Below are positions 1-7,740 of a stretch of DNA of 22,267 nt, one piece after another. Position numbers and translations under genes: made by a program. This DNA comes from Chloroflexota bacterium (GTDB lineage: Bacteria > Chloroflexota > Anaerolineae > UBA1429). Position 1 is the first letter of the stretch. Every line of letters begins with the position of its first letter. The notes below the pieces were generated by a model. That model was given only the letters and a program-made list of their open reading frames with translations. It ran no database searches and was not told the origin of the DNA. The stretch lies in NCBI GenBank assembly GCA_012515695.1, contig JAAYXX010000312.1, positions 1 to 22,267 of the forward strand. Reading direction: 5' to 3'.

Positions 1-228
1 GATCAGGCGGCCTTCTGCGGCGAGCACGATGCCCAGTTGGAATTTGCTGCGGGGGCGCTCTTGCTGCCAGGCGATGAGGCGCGCCACAAACTCTTGCGAG
101 TCCTCCAGGGTGCGGGTTGTGGCGGGATAGAACCTCAAGTAGCGCGGGTCCGCTTGATAGGCGTAGATGGCCTGAACATCATCTTCTGTGACTTCGCGCA
201 ACAGCAGGCGCTTGGTTTTCAAGATCAT
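1..228 (-). CDS. GNAT-family N-acetyltransferase (RimJ/RimL type), N-terminal part only
   Basis: The minus strand encodes 76 codons that run off the left edge of the window without a stop, so the C-terminal half is missing. The protein begins MILKTKRLLLREVTEDDVQA, the classic opening of RimJ/RimL-like GNAT acetyltransferases (a T-x-R-L-x-L-R strand followed by an acidic 'DD' turn). The acetyl-CoA binding loop (R/Q-x-x-G-x-G/A) would lie further on and cannot be seen. The family moves an acetyl group from acetyl-CoA to an amine, often a protein N-terminus or a small molecule; the substrate here is unknown. An AAAGGGGA-like ribosome-binding site lies about eight bases before the ATG. It follows the aldo/keto reductase on the same strand after 82 bases, so the two may be co-transcribed. 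Confidence 0.75.
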   Translation of the reverse strand, partial: MILKTKRLLLREVTEDDVQAIYAYQADPRYLRFYPATTRTLEDSQEFVARLIAWQQERPRSKFQLGIVLAAEGRLI

Positions 229-310
229 CTAGGGTTCCCCTTTGGGTAGAGTGCAGTCTGGCGTGTTGGCGATGTGTCAGCGTATGGGCGGGAAGGTCTG
301 CGACAGGCGC

Positions 311-1120
311 TTACAACTCGAGCTTGCCCGCATCCCGCAGTTGCTTCCCATATTTCTCAAGCTCCTCGCGCTCGCACGAAACCAGCGTGTCCCTTTCCGC
401 CAGCCCTTGGGCGACGCGCTCGAACGTCTCCAGGTTGCGCAGGCCGAACAGAGAGACATGAACAGCTGGGTGACTGAGCACGTATCGGTAAAAGCTCTCG
501 GGCGGCGGGGAGCCGGGTTCCTCGAATAGCTTGTCGCGGCGTCCGGCGCTCATGATCACCACGCCCGTGTTGTGCTTTTGCGCGTGGGGAAAGATCAGAT
601 CTTCGGGTTCTTTCATAGCGCAGTTATACCAGCAGAGGACCGTGTCAAACAGGCCGGTGGCTACTGCTTTTCCTACCTCTTCCCAGTTGTGGCCGGTAAC
701 GCCGATGAATCGGATCAGCCCTTCGTCGCGGGCCTTGAGGGCGGCTTCATAGGCTCCGCCGGGTCCGAGTACCTGCTCGCGTTCCTCCTGGGTGTTCAGA
801 TAGTGTATCTGCCAGATGTCCAGGTGATCTGTGCGGAGGAGGCGCAGGGAGGTCTCTAGCTCCTTGCGAGCGCCCTCTGCGTCGCGAACGACGGTTTTCG
901 ACGCGAGCACCAGGTTCTCCCGCCTGCCGACGAGGGCCTGGCCGACGATTTCCTCGTCTTTGCCATCCTCATAGGCGCGGGCTGTGTCTACATACGTAAC
1001 GCCCATGTCCAGCGCAGCCTGATAACCCTCGACTGTCTTACAGTATGCGCCCCCGATCCCCAGGCGCGTGACGGTCAGGCCCATGCGCCCCAATGTGATG
1101 GTGGGGAGGTTGTATTTCAT
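311..1120 (-). CDS. aldo/keto reductase
   Basis: This 269-residue soluble protein is an NAD(P)H-dependent aldo/keto reductase, a TIM barrel reducing aldehydes or ketones to alcohols. The catalytic tetrad is visible as Asp45 and Tyr50 (VDTARAYEDG), Lys75 (VLASKT) and His106 (IWQIHYL). The length is slightly below the usual 300 or so, and the strongly conserved C-terminal cofactor loops look divergent. I chose the ATG at 1120 (MKYNLPT) because AAAGGAG lies five bases before it; an ATG five codons upstream overlaps that ribosome-binding site. A promoter candidate lies at 1163-1192. The gene is downstream of msrB on the same strand but separated from it by a strong hairpin, so it is probably its own unit, possibly with the GNAT gene. 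The physiological substrate cannot be told from sequence. Confidence 0.9.
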   Translation of the reverse strand: MKYNLPTITLGRMGLTVTRLGIGGAYCKTVEGYQAALDMGVTYVDTARAYEDGKDEEIVGQALVGRRENLVLASKTVVRDAEGARKELETSLRLLRTDHLDIWQIHYLNTQEEREQVLGPGGAYEAALKARDEGLIRFIGVTGHNWEEVGKAVATGLFDTVLCWYNCAMKEPEDLIFPHAQKHNTGVVIMSAGRRDKLFEEPGSPPPESFYRYVLSHPAVHVSLFGLRNLETFERVAQGLAERDTLVSCEREELEKYGKQLRDAGKLEL

Positions 1121-1162
1121 GGATGCTCCTTTCATGCTGGCGTGATGACGCTTGGCCCGGCT

Positions 1163-1192
1163 ACTATAGCGTAAATGCGGTCACTCCGGCAA
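1163..1192 (-). promoter_or_regulatory. sigma-70-type promoter candidate for the aldo/keto reductase
   Basis: Read on the minus strand, TTGCCG (1187-1192) and TATAGT (1163-1168) are separated by 18 bases. This predicts a start near 1156 and a leader of about 36 bases before the ATG at 1120. The -10 matches consensus at five of six bases and the -35 at four. Confidence 0.5.
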
Positions 1193-1238
1193 GTGCAGCG
1201 CAGGGGTGGCGTTGGCGATGTGAAACGCAAGACACAAT

Positions 1239-1275
1239 CGCGCGGGCTGCGCTCCGCAGAAGCGCAGCCCGCGCG
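1239..1275 (-). terminator. perfect 15-bp hairpin just after msrB
   Basis: CGCGCGGGCTGCGCT (1239-1253) and its exact complement (1261-1275) are separated by a seven-base loop. The hairpin starts five bases past the msrB stop codon on the minus strand. The tract that follows (ATTGTGTCTT) is only partly T-rich, so it may be a weak intrinsic terminator or an mRNA-stabilising hairpin. Confidence 0.6.
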
Positions 1276-1279
1276 GGGG

Positions 1280-1699
1280 CTATTCTGCCTGGCGCTCTTT
1301 TTCACGCGCTGGCTCAAATTCGAGCGCCACCGAGTTGATGCAATACCGCAAGCCGGTGGGCAGCGGGCCATCATGGAAGAGATGCCCCAGATGCGAGCCG
1401 CACCGGTGGCAAAGCACCTCTGTGCGACGCATGAACAGCGTATTGTCGGCCTGCGTGTCGACGCTGTTTTCGCTGGCGGGCGCCCAAAAGCTGGGCCATC
1501 CGGTGCCGGAATGGAACTTGGTCTTGGAGTGGAACAACAGGTTTCCGCAAGCGGCGCAGCGATATTCCCCCTGACCTTCGGTGTCGGTGTACTCGCCTGT
1601 GAATGGGGGTTCGGTGCCCTTTTCCCTCATCACGTGATACTGTTCGGGTGTCAGTTCCCTCCGCCACTCTTCATCGCTTTTAACTATTCGCTCGTTCAC
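1280..1699 (-). CDS. msrB: peptide-methionine (R)-S-oxide reductase MsrB
   Basis: This 139-residue cytosolic enzyme reduces the R epimer of methionine sulfoxide in oxidised proteins, using thioredoxin as the usual reductant. The family signature is complete: two zinc-binding CxxC pairs (Cys48/Cys51 in CAAC and Cys97/Cys100 in CHRC), the SGTGWPSF segment at 64-71, and the catalytic Cys120 in RYCINSVAL. His63 lies where some MsrBs carry a resolving cysteine, so regeneration would go directly through thioredoxin or another donor. The start is a GTG at 1699, chosen because AGGAGG stands six bases upstream and MNERIVKSDEEWRREL is a typical MsrB opening. Length is normal for a stand-alone MsrB. No MsrA is adjacent. 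Confidence 0.96.
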   Translation of the reverse strand: MNERIVKSDEEWRRELTPEQYHVMREKGTEPPFTGEYTDTEGQGEYRCAACGNLLFHSKTKFHSGTGWPSFWAPASENSVDTQADNTLFMRRTEVLCHRCGSHLGHLFHDGPLPTGLRYCINSVALEFEPAREKERQAE

Positions 1700-2030
1700 G
1701 GGCAGCCTCCTATTGCTTCAGCCTGCGCCGCGTGTGCCTGTGGTGAGGCAGGTGGGTCGGCGGGCAGGCGCGCATCGTAACACACGACATGGGCGCGAGG
1801 GGGGATGGCGGCGTTGGACAAGGAGAGGGGCGATTGGGGGACGATGCCAGTATGTCAGGAAGATGTTACACAAAAACGGGTGATCTGTCCACGGGGTTGG
1901 AGGTATACGAGCCTGGCTCCCATAGCGTAACTGGCAATTCGGCGGCAGTTGTGGTATGGTGTCACCCGGCACCTCTTGGGGGTCCAGTCAATCCTTCATT
2001 GCCGCAAAAATACAACATCATCTATTGCAT
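1700..2030. other. divergent intergenic region between msrB and the GH2 gene
   Basis: This stretch of about 340 bases separates two divergently transcribed genes. Apart from the weak plus-strand promoter candidate at 1931-1960, I see no tRNA, terminator or convincing small gene. Open frames through it lack ribosome-binding sites. No convincing msrB promoter was found by eye. Confidence 0.5.
1931..1960 (+). promoter_or_regulatory. weak promoter candidate for the GH2 gene
   Basis: CTGGCA (1931-1936) and TATGGT (1955-1960) are 18 bases apart, with TG one base before the -10, which would make it an extended -10. Each hexamer matches consensus at only four of six bases. The predicted start near 1967 gives a leader of about 75 bases. 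Confidence 0.3.
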
Positions 2031-2036
2031 AGGAGG
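2031..2036 (+). promoter_or_regulatory. Shine-Dalgarno site that sets the GH2 start
   Basis: A perfect AGGAGG lies six bases before the ATG at 2043. It argues against an in-frame upstream start at 1956, which would add 29 residues without homology-like character. Confidence 0.85.
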
Positions 2037-2042
2037 CCATAC

Positions 2043-4022
2043 ATGGAAATGGATCTGACCTCATTGGATTGGACGCTAGTTGGCTGGGAGCCTAACTCGT
2101 GGATCTTTTTGCCTCCCGAGACCCTGTTAGCGCTAGATGACAACGCCCTTAAGCAGACTTGCGTGCCCCCCATTCCGGCCAGCGTGCCCGGCTCGGTGCA
2201 AGACGACCTGCGTCGGGCGGGGGTGTTGCCCGACTGGAACGAGGGTCTCAACACCAGGCTGTGCGAGTGGGTGGAGCACCGTCATTGGGAATATCGCTGT
2301 CGTGTGCAGATTCCCGCCGAGTGGGCCGGGGAGCGCATCCTGTTGGTGGCGCAAGGGCTGGACTACCAGGGGGCTATTATGGTGGATGGCAAGGTAGTCG
2401 CGCGCTATAAGGGAATGCTCGTGCCGCACGAGTTTGACCTGACGGATGTGTTGCAGCCAGGCCAGCAGCATACGCTCTCGGTAGTCTTCGAAGAAGCCCC
2501 GCATGAGCAAGGGCAGATTGGCTTTACCTCGCGCTCTCATCTGTTCAAGGCTCGTTATCCCTACATCTGGGACTGGTCGCCGCGCATGGTTCCTCTGGGC
2601 ATCTGGGACGGGATCAAGCTACAGACGGCGGGCGCGACGCGGCTGCACGGCTGCCTGCCCTATGCCGACTATGACCTGGATACCGCCACGGGGAGCCTGT
2701 CCTTCCGGCTGGATGTGACCAGCCCACGGCCTGCGGCGATGGACTGTCGCGTGCGGGTGGTGGATGGCGAGCGGGTGGTGGCGGACGAGACGGTTCGTTG
2801 CGCCTTTGCTCCTGGCCGCAGCGAGACGACCTTTGCCTTCCCCAAGGCGTTGGACGTGCAGCCCTGGTGGCCGAACGGCATGGGCGAGCAAAAGCTATAC
2901 ACCGTCACGCTGGAATTACTTGACGACGAGGGGAAGGCCCTGGACGGCTGGCAGGGGCGCGTGGGGTTCCGGCGCGTGCGCTGGCTGCCGTGCGAGGGCG
3001 CTCCGGCCAACGCCGAGCCGTGGATTTGCGAGGTCAACGGGCGGACGGTGTTCTTGCAGGGCGTGAACTGGGTTCCACTACGTATCACCTATGGCAGCGT
3101 GACGCCCGAGATGTATCGGCAGCGGCTAGAGCTGTACACCGATATGGGTCTCAACATCCTGCGTATTTGGGGCGGCGGCATATTGGAGAAGGAAGCGTTC
3201 TACAACCTGTGCGACGAGTTGGGGCTGTTCGTCTGGCAAGAGTTCCCGCTCTCGTCGTCGGGCGCAGAGAACGTACCACCGGACGACCCGGAGGTGCTGG
3301 CCGAGTTGGGCGCGATTTCCGCGTCCTACATCTGGCGGCGGGGCGGCCATGCCTCCCTGGTGATGTGGTGCGGCGGCAACGAGCTTACTGGGCGCGATGA
3401 TGCCAGAACACCGGCAAACGAATCGCATCCCGCCATTGCCCGAATGGCCGGCGTGTCGGCGCATCTGGCCCCGTACACGCCCTTTGTGGCTACGTCTTCC
3501 AGCGGCCCCTGCTTTGCCTTCGAGTCGTCGCGGCGGGGGATGGGGCTGCACCATGATATCCACGGGCCGTGGAATATCGCCACGACGCTGGACGATTGGA
3601 AGGCTCATTGGGATGAACACGACGCGCTATTTGTCGCCGAAGTGGGCGCGCCCTCTTGCTCGCCGGTGGAGATTTTACGGCGATATGCTGGAGACCTGGA
3701 GCTATGGCCGCCCACGCTGGACAACCCCGCCTGGGGGAAGCGTTCGCCCTGGTGGGTGCTGTGGGATCACTTTGCCGAGGAACATGGCTTTAGCCGGGAC
3801 AAGGAAGAGCTAGAGCGGTTCGTCGAGGTGACGCAGCAGGAGCAGGCCGAGGCGCTGTCTTATATGGCGGCCAGTTGCAAGCGGCGTTTTCCGCGCTGCG
3901 GCGGCGTGATCCCGTGGATGGGGCACGACTTGTATCCCTGCCCGACGAACACGGCGATTGTGGACTTTGACGGGCAGCCGAAACCGGCGGCCCTCGCGCT
4001 GAAAAAGGTCTTTCGTGGGTAG
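2043..4022 (+). CDS. glycoside hydrolase family 2, beta-mannosidase-like
   Basis: This 659-residue protein has the GH2 plan: a jelly-roll sugar-binding domain (about 10-195, with the HRHWEYRCRVQIP and PYIWDWSPR segments typical of beta-mannosidases), an Ig-like domain (about 200-310) and a TIM barrel (about 325-655). The acid/base is Glu447 in MWCGGNEL and the likely nucleophile is Glu533 in LFVAEVGAPS. The family releases beta-linked mannose, or in relatives glucosamine, from the non-reducing end by a retaining mechanism. The barrel closes with QPKPAALALKKVFRG and stops there. Full-length beta-mannosidases of 800 or more residues carry further C-terminal Ig-like domains, which are absent. 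No signal peptide is seen, so it should act on imported oligosaccharides. It stands alone on the plus strand, convergent with a sugar oxidoreductase. Confidence 0.88.
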   Translation: MEMDLTSLDWTLVGWEPNSWIFLPPETLLALDDNALKQTCVPPIPASVPGSVQDDLRRAGVLPDWNEGLNTRLCEWVEHRHWEYRCRVQIPAEWAGERILLVAQGLDYQGAIMVDGKVVARYKGMLVPHEFDLTDVLQPGQQHTLSVVFEEAPHEQGQIGFTSRSHLFKARYPYIWDWSPRMVPLGIWDGIKLQTAGATRLHGCLPYADYDLDTATGSLSFRLDVTSPRPAAMDCRVRVVDGERVVADETVRCAFAPGRSETTFAFPKALDVQPWWPNGMGEQKLYTVTLELLDDEGKALDGWQGRVGFRRVRWLPCEGAPANAEPWICEVNGRTVFLQGVNWVPLRITYGSVTPEMYRQRLELYTDMGLNILRIWGGGILEKEAFYNLCDELGLFVWQEFPLSSSGAENVPPDDPEVLAELGAISASYIWRRGGHASLVMWCGGNELTGRDDARTPANESHPAIARMAGVSAHLAPYTPFVATSSSGPCFAFESSRRGMGLHHDIHGPWNIATTLDDWKAHWDEHDALFVAEVGAPSCSPVEILRRYAGDLELWPPTLDNPAWGKRSPWWVLWDHFAEEHGFSRDKEELERFVEVTQQEQAEALSYMAASCKRRFPRCGGVIPWMGHDLYPCPTNTAIVDFDGQPKPAALALKKVFRG

Positions 4023-4046
4023 TCTGTATACGCCGATGTGAGATTG

Positions 4047-4082
4047 CTGGCCGCCGATCCTGCTGTGTGGGTCGGCGGCCAG
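4047..4082. terminator. bidirectional terminator between convergent genes
   Basis: CTGGCCGCCGA (4047-4057) and its exact complement (4072-4082) form an 11-bp stem with a 14-base loop, between the stop of the GH2 gene and that of the minus-strand oxidoreductase. A moderately T-rich tail follows on the plus strand. Confidence 0.7.
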
Positions 4083-4093
4083 TGCGTTCTTGT

Positions 4094-5167
4094 CTAGTTT
4101 GCCCAGGGCTGCGGCTCGGCCTGCACCGGCTGGCCGCTTTCCACGGCCTGTGCGATGAGGATGTCCAGGTAGCGATCCTGGCACGCCTCGGCCAGAGGGT
4201 AGACTTCCGGGCCGCCCTCGATATACGCGCCCATCCCGGCCAGACAGGTGGCGATGGCGATCTCGTCGTCGTTGAGCCTGCCGGGGATGAAGGGATTGCG
4301 ATAGACCCACTCTTCACCGGCCAGGATGCCTTTGAGATAGTATCCTTCCAGGTTTCCGTTGGCCCCTGCGCTGACCCGTTGGAATGTCACGTCGATGGGG
4401 GTGAGGAAATCCTTGAGATAGCTGGCCTCGTGGTTGTTGATCTCGCCCCGATCGCCGCGCACCAGCAGTCTTTGCCCCCGCACCCAGGAGAAATACTGGT
4501 CGCCGGTGAAATCGTACACGCCCAGCCGATCCCCGAAATCCAGCCAGGCGATGACCTGCGTGGAGGAGGTCAGGCGCTCTTCCGGTGGCGGGCCATCGCG
4601 GCCCGGCCCGGCGATGAGCGGCGAGGTAAATTGGCGGGCGGTGATGCGGGCGGGTTCATAGCCGATCCCCAAAAAGTGGCGAATCAGGCTGGTTCCGTGG
4701 TAGCCGTGCGCCGCCGAGACCTGCGCCTGGGAGATGGCGCCCAGCTTGCCACTGGCGGCCAGAGCCAGCCGGGCGGCGTGCATGGGCTGGTAGATATACT
4801 GCTCGGCGACCTGGATGCGCGCCCCCTGTTGGGCCAGCGCCCAGAGTTGGGCCATGCGGGCCACGTCGGGCGCGGGCGGCGTTTCCGAGAGGACGGGCAG
4901 CCCCCGCTCGGCCAGCTCTCGCACCAGGCCGGGGTTGGCCTCCCAGGGGACGCTGGTGACGACAAAGGGCGGGCGGTGGGCCTGCAAGAGGGCGTCCAGC
5001 GTGCGGTAGGTGGGCACTCCCCAGGCGTGCGCGATGGCCGCGCCCTTTTCTGGGTTGCGTACCACCATGCCGTCAACGTGGAAGCGTTCGGGAAGTGCGC
5101 GGGCGATGCGCAGGTAGAACTCGGCTCGCCAACCTCCGCCGACAATGGCGAAATGCGTGGTCGTCAT
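4094..5167 (-). CDS. Gfo/Idh/MocA-family oxidoreductase, catalytic-motif variant
   Basis: This 357-residue protein has an N-terminal Rossmann fold opening HFAIVGGGWRAEFYLR (glycine-rich loop at 9-12) and a C-terminal alpha/beta substrate domain. Family members oxidise or reduce sugars and inositols with NAD(P). The usual E-K-P motif at the end of the fifth Rossmann strand reads S-E-T-P here (residues 94-97), so the catalytic lysine is replaced by threonine. This suggests altered chemistry or a binding role. The ATG at 5167 is chosen because AAAGGAG precedes it by eight bases; longer frames upstream only read through repeat DNA. It lies on the same strand as the second oxidoreductase but is separated from it by 350 bases of repeats. 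The substrate is unknown; context suggests a sugar or sugar acid. Confidence 0.88.
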   Translation of the reverse strand: MTTTHFAIVGGGWRAEFYLRIARALPERFHVDGMVVRNPEKGAAIAHAWGVPTYRTLDALLQAHRPPFVVTSVPWEANPGLVRELAERGLPVLSETPPAPDVARMAQLWALAQQGARIQVAEQYIYQPMHAARLALAASGKLGAISQAQVSAAHGYHGTSLIRHFLGIGYEPARITARQFTSPLIAGPGRDGPPPEERLTSSTQVIAWLDFGDRLGVYDFTGDQYFSWVRGQRLLVRGDRGEINNHEASYLKDFLTPIDVTFQRVSAGANGNLEGYYLKGILAGEEWVYRNPFIPGRLNDDEIAIATCLAGMGAYIEGGPEVYPLAEACQDRYLDILIAQAVESGQPVQAEPQPWAN

Positions 5168-5199
5168 GTGGGTTTCTCCTTTGAAAGCAGGGTACATCC

Positions 5200-5238
5200 G
5201 GACCGCCAGCATCCCTGGAGCCTGGACCGCCAGCATCC
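5200..5238. repeat. tandem pair of a 15-bp repeat (GGACCGCCAGCATCC)
   Basis: GGACCGCCAGCATCC occurs at 5200-5214 and again at 5224-5238, a 24-base period. A related sequence on the opposite strand occurs near 11726-11745 (CGGTCCAATGATGCTGGC). It is probably a member of a dispersed intergenic repeat family. It falls in the 5' leader of the oxidoreductase at 4094-5167. Confidence 0.65.
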
Positions 5239-5251
5239 TGCTGGCAGAGAA

Positions 5252-5500
5252 GCCGCCAGGGATGGCCAATGGCGCTAACTTTTCGCGGATCAAATGCTGG
5301 GGCAAGATCGGAGTTGCCCTCACCCTGGCCCTCTCCCAAAGGGCGAGGGTGGCATGCGCCGCGCAAAACACCTTCTCCCCCTGGGAGAAGGTGCCCCGGA
5401 GGGGCGGATGAGGGTGATCCGCTGGCGAGGTCCTGTAGCCATTCACCTCGCTTTTTTCCGTGACAATCAAATGTTAGCGCCATTAGCCAGGGATGGCGGC
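5252..5500. mobile_element. MITE-like element with 28-bp imperfect terminal inverted repeats
   Basis: The left end (5252-5279) begins GCCGCCAGGGATGGC and finishes AATGGCGCTAAC; the right end (5473-5500) is its inverted copy with 23 of 28 positions matching. Most mismatches fall in an AGGGATGGC / ATCCCTGGC block, where a short segment appears inverted. Between them is a block of common-looking intergenic repeat: CCCTCACCCTGGCCCTCTCC near 5317, a hairpin CACCTTCTCCC/GGGAGAAGGTG (5369-5379 and 5383-5393), then GGATGAGGGTG. There is also a plus-strand hairpin followed by six Ts (5425-5457). No transposase frame exists inside, and I see no clear target-site duplication. The roughly 250-base element separates two genes that would otherwise be neighbours. 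Confidence 0.55.
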
Positions 5501-5517
5501 GGTCCCAATGTTCGGCG

Positions 5518-6582
5518 TTACAGCTTGCGCCCGTCGCGGCCCCCGCTGCCCCGATAGGGCTGGCCGGGATGCCAGTCCGGCTCGGCGGGAGCGGTGAACT
5601 CGTGTAAGGGCAGCGTCACCTTGCAGCGGTGCGCGCTGGACAGATACGCCCCCTCGCACAACTCTAGCGCCGCCAGCGAACTGGTAGGGATGGCATAATC
5701 CCGATACCCCTGGTCCATCTGGTCGGCCAGCGATTCCAGATACCGCTGATGGGCGGATTGGGGAAAGCGCTCTACCTCAAACAGTTGGCCTTCCGGCCAG
5801 GTAGGGTTGGTGATCCGGTAGGCGCTTTCCCATGCATAGAACTCGATCATACCCCGCGTGCCCACCAGGCGAAAGATGGTGCCCTTGTCGGGCCGCATGA
5901 TGCGCACATCGTCGCCGGTGTGCATGACGGCGCGCACGCCGCTGCGGGTTTGCGCGTAGGTGATGGCGGTCGTCTCGACCTCCATCCCGTCGCGATAGGT
6001 GCGCGTGGAGGATTCTGCCAGAGCCATGACCCATTCCATCGGGTCGCCAGGGACCAGGTTGACGAAAAAGTTCAGCCAGTGGATGCCCGCGTTGATGATG
6101 TCCCACTTGTCGCATTCGATCTCGACCAACTCCAGCGTGCCGATTTCCCCGCCGTGCACGCGGGCCAAAATCTCTTGGCCGTGGCGGGTTTGCAGCAGGC
6201 CGTGGGGCACAACTACCGGCAGGTTCGCGGCCTGGATGGCGTTCAGGATGTCGCGCCCGGCGGCAGCCGTATCGCCAAGCGGCTTTTCGCAGAGCAGCCC
6301 CTTGGGGTGAATCGTCAAGGCGTCCAGCACCACCTCGCGGTGCGAGGGCGGCCAGGTAGAGACACAGACCACATCGGTGGGACATTCGGCAAAGAGCTGC
6401 TGGTGCGCCGGATACAGGCGGATGCCGGGGTACAGCGTGGCGAGCTGCTCGCGCACGTCTTGGCGCAGGTCGGCAGCGGCCACCAGGTCAAACCGCTCCG
6501 AGGCGGCGAGGGCGCTCAGGCTGAGTTTGCCGCCGGAACCCCCGCCCACGACGCTGGCCGTATACCGTTTGGGTGTGCTCAT
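5518..6582 (-). CDS. Gfo/Idh/MocA-family oxidoreductase
   Basis: This 354-residue NAD(P)-dependent dehydrogenase has the family's two domains. The dinucleotide loop VVGGGSGGKLSLSAL (11-25) is followed by ADLRQ after the second strand, and the canonical motif CEKPLG places the catalytic lysine at Lys100. The second domain carries INAGIHWLNFF with His168 in the usual active-site position. No signal peptide is present. The ATG at 6582 follows AAGGAGG with six bases between. It lies 22 bases after the enolase-superfamily gene on the same strand, so the two form an operon, probably driven by the promoter at 7803-7831. A dehydrogenase paired with a sugar-acid dehydratase or racemase suggests successive steps on one carbohydrate; which carbohydrate is not resolvable. 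Confidence 0.92.
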   Translation of the reverse strand: MSTPKRYTASVVGGGSGGKLSLSALAASERFDLVAAADLRQDVREQLATLYPGIRLYPAHQQLFAECPTDVVCVSTWPPSHREVVLDALTIHPKGLLCEKPLGDTAAAGRDILNAIQAANLPVVVPHGLLQTRHGQEILARVHGGEIGTLELVEIECDKWDIINAGIHWLNFFVNLVPGDPMEWVMALAESSTRTYRDGMEVETTAITYAQTRSGVRAVMHTGDDVRIMRPDKGTIFRLVGTRGMIEFYAWESAYRITNPTWPEGQLFEVERFPQSAHQRYLESLADQMDQGYRDYAIPTSSLAALELCEGAYLSSAHRCKVTLPLHEFTAPAEPDWHPGQPYRGSGGRDGRKL

Positions 6583-6604
6583 GGCGATCCTCCTTGCACG
6601 GATA

Positions 6605-7717
6605 CTAGACGATCAGGACAGCACGCTGCTCGATTTCCTTCCAATCGGGCTTGTAACCCATTCCAGGCTCGTCGGGCACGGTGAGGTAGCCATCCACGAT
6701 ACTGAGCGGCCCGTTGTTCTTGAGGTTCTTGATCTGCTCGGTATTGATGACCAGTTCCTCATAGTAGTCGTTGTTGGGGATGGCCGCGCAGAGGTGGGCG
6801 TTATTCCAGCCGCCGCCGTGCACCTGGGCACGCATGCCGAACGACTCGGCCAGATGGGCCACTTTGATGGCGCCAGTAAAGCCGCCCTTGAACCCGACGC
6901 TGGTACGCACCATATCCAGGGCGCGCTGCTGAATCCAGGTGGCGGCGTTCCAGTGGCAGCCGTCGGGCGTTTCCGCCGCCAGCACGGGGATATCCAGCGC
7001 GGCAGAAAGCTGGGCGTAGGAGGGCAGGTCAAACTCGCGCATGGGTTCCTCGTACCAGAGGAAATTGACCTCTTCCAGCACTCGCCCGAACCAAAGCGAC
7101 GTGACATAATCCCAACCAGCGGAGCCGTCGAACATGAGGTCCGCGTCATCGCCCACCCATTTACGCAGGTTGCGACAGAGCTTGGCGTCCCATTTGGCGT
7201 CGCCGGTGGCGTGCAGTTTAAAGGCAAAGAACCCTTCGTCGGCGCATTCCTTGATGTGCCGCTCGTACTCTTCCATCGTGTCCCACGTGACGGTGGAGGC
7301 ATAGGCGGGCACGCGGCGGTCATAGCCGCCCATAAGCTGATACAGGGGAATGCCGTACGCCTGAGACTTGATATCCCAGCAGGCGATGTCGATCAGGCCC
7401 AGGTCGTGGACGGCAAACTCTTCCAGGCGGTCCAACTCCCACATGCGCTGCCAGAGCAGTTCAGTGTTCAGGGCGTCACGGCCAATGAACTCTTTTTTGA
7501 GGCGGCGCCGGACAATGTCGGCGGTACGCGGGCCGCGCCCGCCACCCGCTGTACCGGTAATGCCCGCGTCGGTATCCACGCGGACGATGGCGGTGTAGGT
7601 GGTTTCGCCGGCAGGCGTGCCGTCGCCATCGCCGGGCAGGCCCTGCCGCCAGTGGAAGCGCGGCTCTGGGGCGGTGTGGGGCAACACATAGCACTTGATG
7701 TCGGTGATCTTGATCAT
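6605..7717 (-). CDS. mandelate racemase / muconate lactonizing enzyme family protein (sugar-acid dehydratase or epimerase)
   Basis: This 370-residue enolase-superfamily enzyme has an N-terminal capping domain (1-125) and a beta/alpha barrel. Members bind Mg2+ and remove the proton next to a carboxylate, commonly dehydrating or racemising sugar acids. The three metal ligands are visible as Asp197 (LMFDGSAGW), Glu223 or Glu224 (WYEEP) and Glu249 (LAAETPDG). Acid/base candidates are Lys167 in a K-x-H motif (FKLHATG) and His300 (QVHGGGWNN), which resembles mandelate-racemase-type dehydratases more than muconate cycloisomerases. The start at 7717 has CAGGAG seven bases upstream; an in-frame extension to 7852 would run over the promoter and operator. 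It is the first gene of an operon with the oxidoreductase 22 bases downstream. Confidence 0.92.
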   Translation of the reverse strand: MIKITDIKCYVLPHTAPEPRFHWRQGLPGDGDGTPAGETTYTAIVRVDTDAGITGTAGGGRGPRTADIVRRRLKKEFIGRDALNTELLWQRMWELDRLEEFAVHDLGLIDIACWDIKSQAYGIPLYQLMGGYDRRVPAYASTVTWDTMEEYERHIKECADEGFFAFKLHATGDAKWDAKLCRNLRKWVGDDADLMFDGSAGWDYVTSLWFGRVLEEVNFLWYEEPMREFDLPSYAQLSAALDIPVLAAETPDGCHWNAATWIQQRALDMVRTSVGFKGGFTGAIKVAHLAESFGMRAQVHGGGWNNAHLCAAIPNNDYYEELVINTEQIKNLKNNGPLSIVDGYLTVPDEPGMGYKPDWKEIEQRAVLIV

Positions 7718-7740
7718 GACATTGCTCCTGTTAGTTGTGT

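Noticed and set aside
5168..5470. 101-residue N-terminal extension of the oxidoreductase at 4094-5167
   Set aside because: It translates the repeat element and lies before a good ribosome-binding site; the Rossmann fold begins immediately after the ATG at 5167.
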